Assembly (NCBI GenBank): GCA_035293765.1
Contig: DATGMF010000012.1
Coordinates: 1-6,565, forward strand
Direction: 5' to 3'
Length of the DNA: 6,565 nt
Source of the DNA: DASRHT01 sp035293765
GTDB taxonomy: Bacteria; Chloroflexota; Ktedonobacteria; Ktedonobacterales; Ktedonobacteraceae
Of this stretch, positions 5,165 to 6,565 are shown piece after piece (the first letter of the stretch is position 1; every line of letters starts with the position of its first letter). Below the pieces are notes generated by a model. The model saw nothing but the letters and a program-made list of their open reading frames with translations. It was not told the DNA's origin and made no database searches. The position numbers and the translations under genes were made by a program.

Positions 5165-6313
5165 CTACAAATCGGTGAGCAGCGCGCGTGCAATCACCAG
5201 GCGCTGGATCTGGTTGGTCCCCTCGTAAATCTGCGTAATCTTGGCATCACGCATCATACGTTCCGCCGGATATTCCTTCATATACCCATAGCCGCCAAGC
5301 ACCTGGATGGTATCATTCGTCACCGCCATCGCCGCATCTGAGGCGAACATTTTCGCCATCGCCGAATACTGGCTGAAATTCTTCTCGCCACGGTCGATCA
5401 TCTCGGCGACATTGTAGACCAGCAGGCGCGACGCCTCGACCTTCGTCGCCATATCCGCGAGCATAAATTGGATGCCCTGATTGTCAGCAATTGGCTTGCC
5501 AAACTGGATACGTTGCTTCGCATATGATACGGCCAGATCGAGCGCCCCTTGAGCAATGCCAACGGCCTGCGCGCCGATGCCGGGACGCGTGCGGTCGAGC
5601 GTCATCATAGCGATCTTGAAGCCATCGCCCTCGCGTCCGAGCAAGTTTTCAGCCGGGACCTCGCAATCTTCGAAGATCAACTCCGCCGTTTGCGACCCCT
5701 TGATGCCCATCTTATCCTCGATCCGCCCAACCGAGAAGCCCGGATAGCCCTTCTCAACGATAAAGGCGCTAATGCCACGCGTCCCCGTCTGGGGATCTGT
5801 GATCGCAAAGACCGAATTCACCTGCGCCAGGCCGCCATTGGTAATGAAACGTTTTGAGCCATTGAGAATATACTTATCACCCTTACGCACAGCAAATGTG
5901 CGCATGGCGGCGGCATCTGAGCCGGAACCAGCCTCGGTCAGGCCGAAGGCGGCCAGCCATTCGCCGCTGGCGAGGCGCGGAAAATACCGGCGCTTCTGCT
6001 CATCGGTCCCTGCGAGCGCGATGGGGAAGGTACCGAGCTGCTGGACCGCGAGCAGCAATCCGGTGGTGGCGCAATGGCGCGATAGCTCCTCAATCGCCAT
6101 CACCACGGCCAGTTTGCTCGACCCGATGCCACCATACTCGACAGGGAAGGGCATGGCGTAAATATCCTGCTGGGCCAGTAATTCGCTCATGTCCCAGGGG
6201 AACTCGCCGGTATGATCGATCTCCGCAGCTCGCGGCGCCACGCGCTCCCTGGCTATCTCCTTAATCGCTTCTATCAGCGCCTGTTCGTCCTCATTTAAAT
6301 GCGACACAGCCAT
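5165..6313 (-). CDS. Acyl-CoA dehydrogenase (FAD-dependent, short/medium-chain type)
   Basis: 382 residues, the usual full length. It oxidises an acyl-CoA to the trans-2-enoyl-CoA in beta-oxidation or branched-chain amino-acid breakdown, passing electrons to electron-transfer flavoprotein. The N-terminal helical domain spans about 1-118, the beta domain about 119-232 and the C-terminal helical domain about 233-382. GLTEAGSGSDAAA at 124-136 fits family signature 1, near the flavin. QVLGGYGYMKEYPAERMMRD at 337-356 fits signature 2. RIQFGKPI at 268-275 is the conserved FAD-contacting loop. Glu364 in YEGTNQIQR (363-371) is at the position of the catalytic base of short- and medium-chain enzymes. 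The start is secure: AAGGAG lies seven bases upstream (6320-6325). It is likely first in its own transcript. Chain length or branching preference cannot be assigned, so no gene symbol is given. No ETF or thiolase gene lies in the window. Confidence 0.97.
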   Translation of the reverse strand: MAVSHLNEDEQALIEAIKEIARERVAPRAAEIDHTGEFPWDMSELLAQQDIYAMPFPVEYGGIGSSKLAVVMAIEELSRHCATTGLLLAVQQLGTFPIALAGTDEQKRRYFPRLASGEWLAAFGLTEAGSGSDAAAMRTFAVRKGDKYILNGSKRFITNGGLAQVNSVFAITDPQTGTRGISAFIVEKGYPGFSVGRIEDKMGIKGSQTAELIFEDCEVPAENLLGREGDGFKIAMMTLDRTRPGIGAQAVGIAQGALDLAVSYAKQRIQFGKPIADNQGIQFMLADMATKVEASRLLVYNVAEMIDRGEKNFSQYSAMAKMFASDAAMAVTNDTIQVLGGYGYMKEYPAERMMRDAKITQIYEGTNQIQRLVIARALLTDL

Positions 6314-6368
6314 TTTATGCTCCTTATATCCTCGTTTTTCGCATATCTACAGATGGATAACACCTATC

Positions 6369-6374
6369 ACTATA
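6369..6374 (-). promoter_or_regulatory. Probable extended -10 promoter element of the acyl-CoA dehydrogenase gene
   Basis: The complement reads TGATATAGT: a TATAGT hexamer (five of six to consensus) preceded by TGA, the extended -10 arrangement. It lies about 56 bp before the start codon, leaving a plausible leader with the AAGGAG site at 6320-6325. The -35 region is not recognisable, as is common with extended -10 promoters. Confidence 0.35.
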
Positions 6375-6436
6375 TCACATCGGCCCCCTGCGCTTTCTCT
6401 CCGCTTCACGCACACTATGTTATTCAGGGCTATTTA

Positions 6437-6481
6437 ATTCTTCTTTTTTTGCCCCCTTCGGGGGCGAGGGAGGAGAAGAAT
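6437..6481. repeat. Long imperfect palindrome in the non-coding right end
   Basis: An inner perfect stem GCCCCC/GGGGGC (6451-6456 and 6460-6465, loop TTC) is flanked by an outer perfect stem ATTCTTCT/AGAAGAAT (6437-6444 and 6474-6481). Between them six T face GAGGGAGG, giving U-G and U-A pairs with a 2-nt bulge. The T-run precedes the GC stem on the + strand, opposite to an intrinsic terminator in either direction. A smaller GGGG/CCCC hairpin follows at 6486-6496. No gene is found in 6314-6565. It could be a dispersed palindromic repeat, the edge of a mobile element or a regulatory RNA structure. Confidence 0.45.
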
Positions 6482-6565
6482 GAGCGGGGACACCCCCTTA
6501 GGCGTCAACTTAAAGAAAAAGTACCTGAACAATCGAAAAAACGAGGGAGGCAGAGTGCGATCTGC

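Noticed and set aside
5549..6264. Several + strand frames opposite the acyl-CoA dehydrogenase
   Set aside because: Shadows of a full-length, motif-complete gene in GC-rich sequence.

Overview
The window looks like a piece of a Chloroflexota chromosome, most plausibly a Ktedonobacteria-type genome. This is an inference from the gene repertoire: an RHS protein, an SMI1/KNR4-like protein, a Thr/Pro-linker SH3-like lipoprotein, and housekeeping genes of moderately high GC. No rRNA or other taxonomic marker is present. There is no tRNA, CRISPR array or recognisable transposase gene.

Left part (1-3040, + strand): this is the end of a polymorphic-toxin locus. An RHS gene enters from the left edge and ends at 1138. 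Its GC-rich core carries the RHS-associated signature and the NP...DPxG core-to-tip boundary. It then changes abruptly into an AT-richer, Gly/Ala-rich, hydrophobic C-terminal tip with no nuclease motif that I can see. A 21-position hairpin follows the stop codon. Next come short orphan genes on the same strand: a 3-TM protein (1284-1688), a 34-codon small ORF with a strong Shine-Dalgarno (1765-1869), a 4-TM protein (1915-2346), a 15-codon mini-ORF (2362-2409), and an SMI1/KNR4-family protein (2447-3040) whose tail looks abnormal. This arrangement is typical of a toxin tip followed by its own and displaced immunity genes. A membrane-active tip paired with small membrane proteins is the most interesting hypothesis here. 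The toxin activity and the pairing are inferred, not shown.

Middle (2964-3664, - strand): a lipoprotein with a Thr/Pro linker and an SH3-like domain converges on the SMI1 gene and overlaps its end by 77 bp. That overlap may mark a deletion junction.

Right part (3665-6565, - strand): three ordinary chromosomal genes, transcribed right to left. They are an acyl-CoA dehydrogenase with all family signatures and the catalytic Glu, a class I SAM-dependent methyltransferase, and a small P-loop kinase resembling the 5'-OH polynucleotide kinase domain. Methyltransferase and kinase are 19 bp apart and probably co-transcribed. The last 250 bp (6314-6565) hold the dehydrogenase ribosome binding site and a probable promoter, then a palindromic, GC/purine-rich non-coding stretch that I cannot assign.
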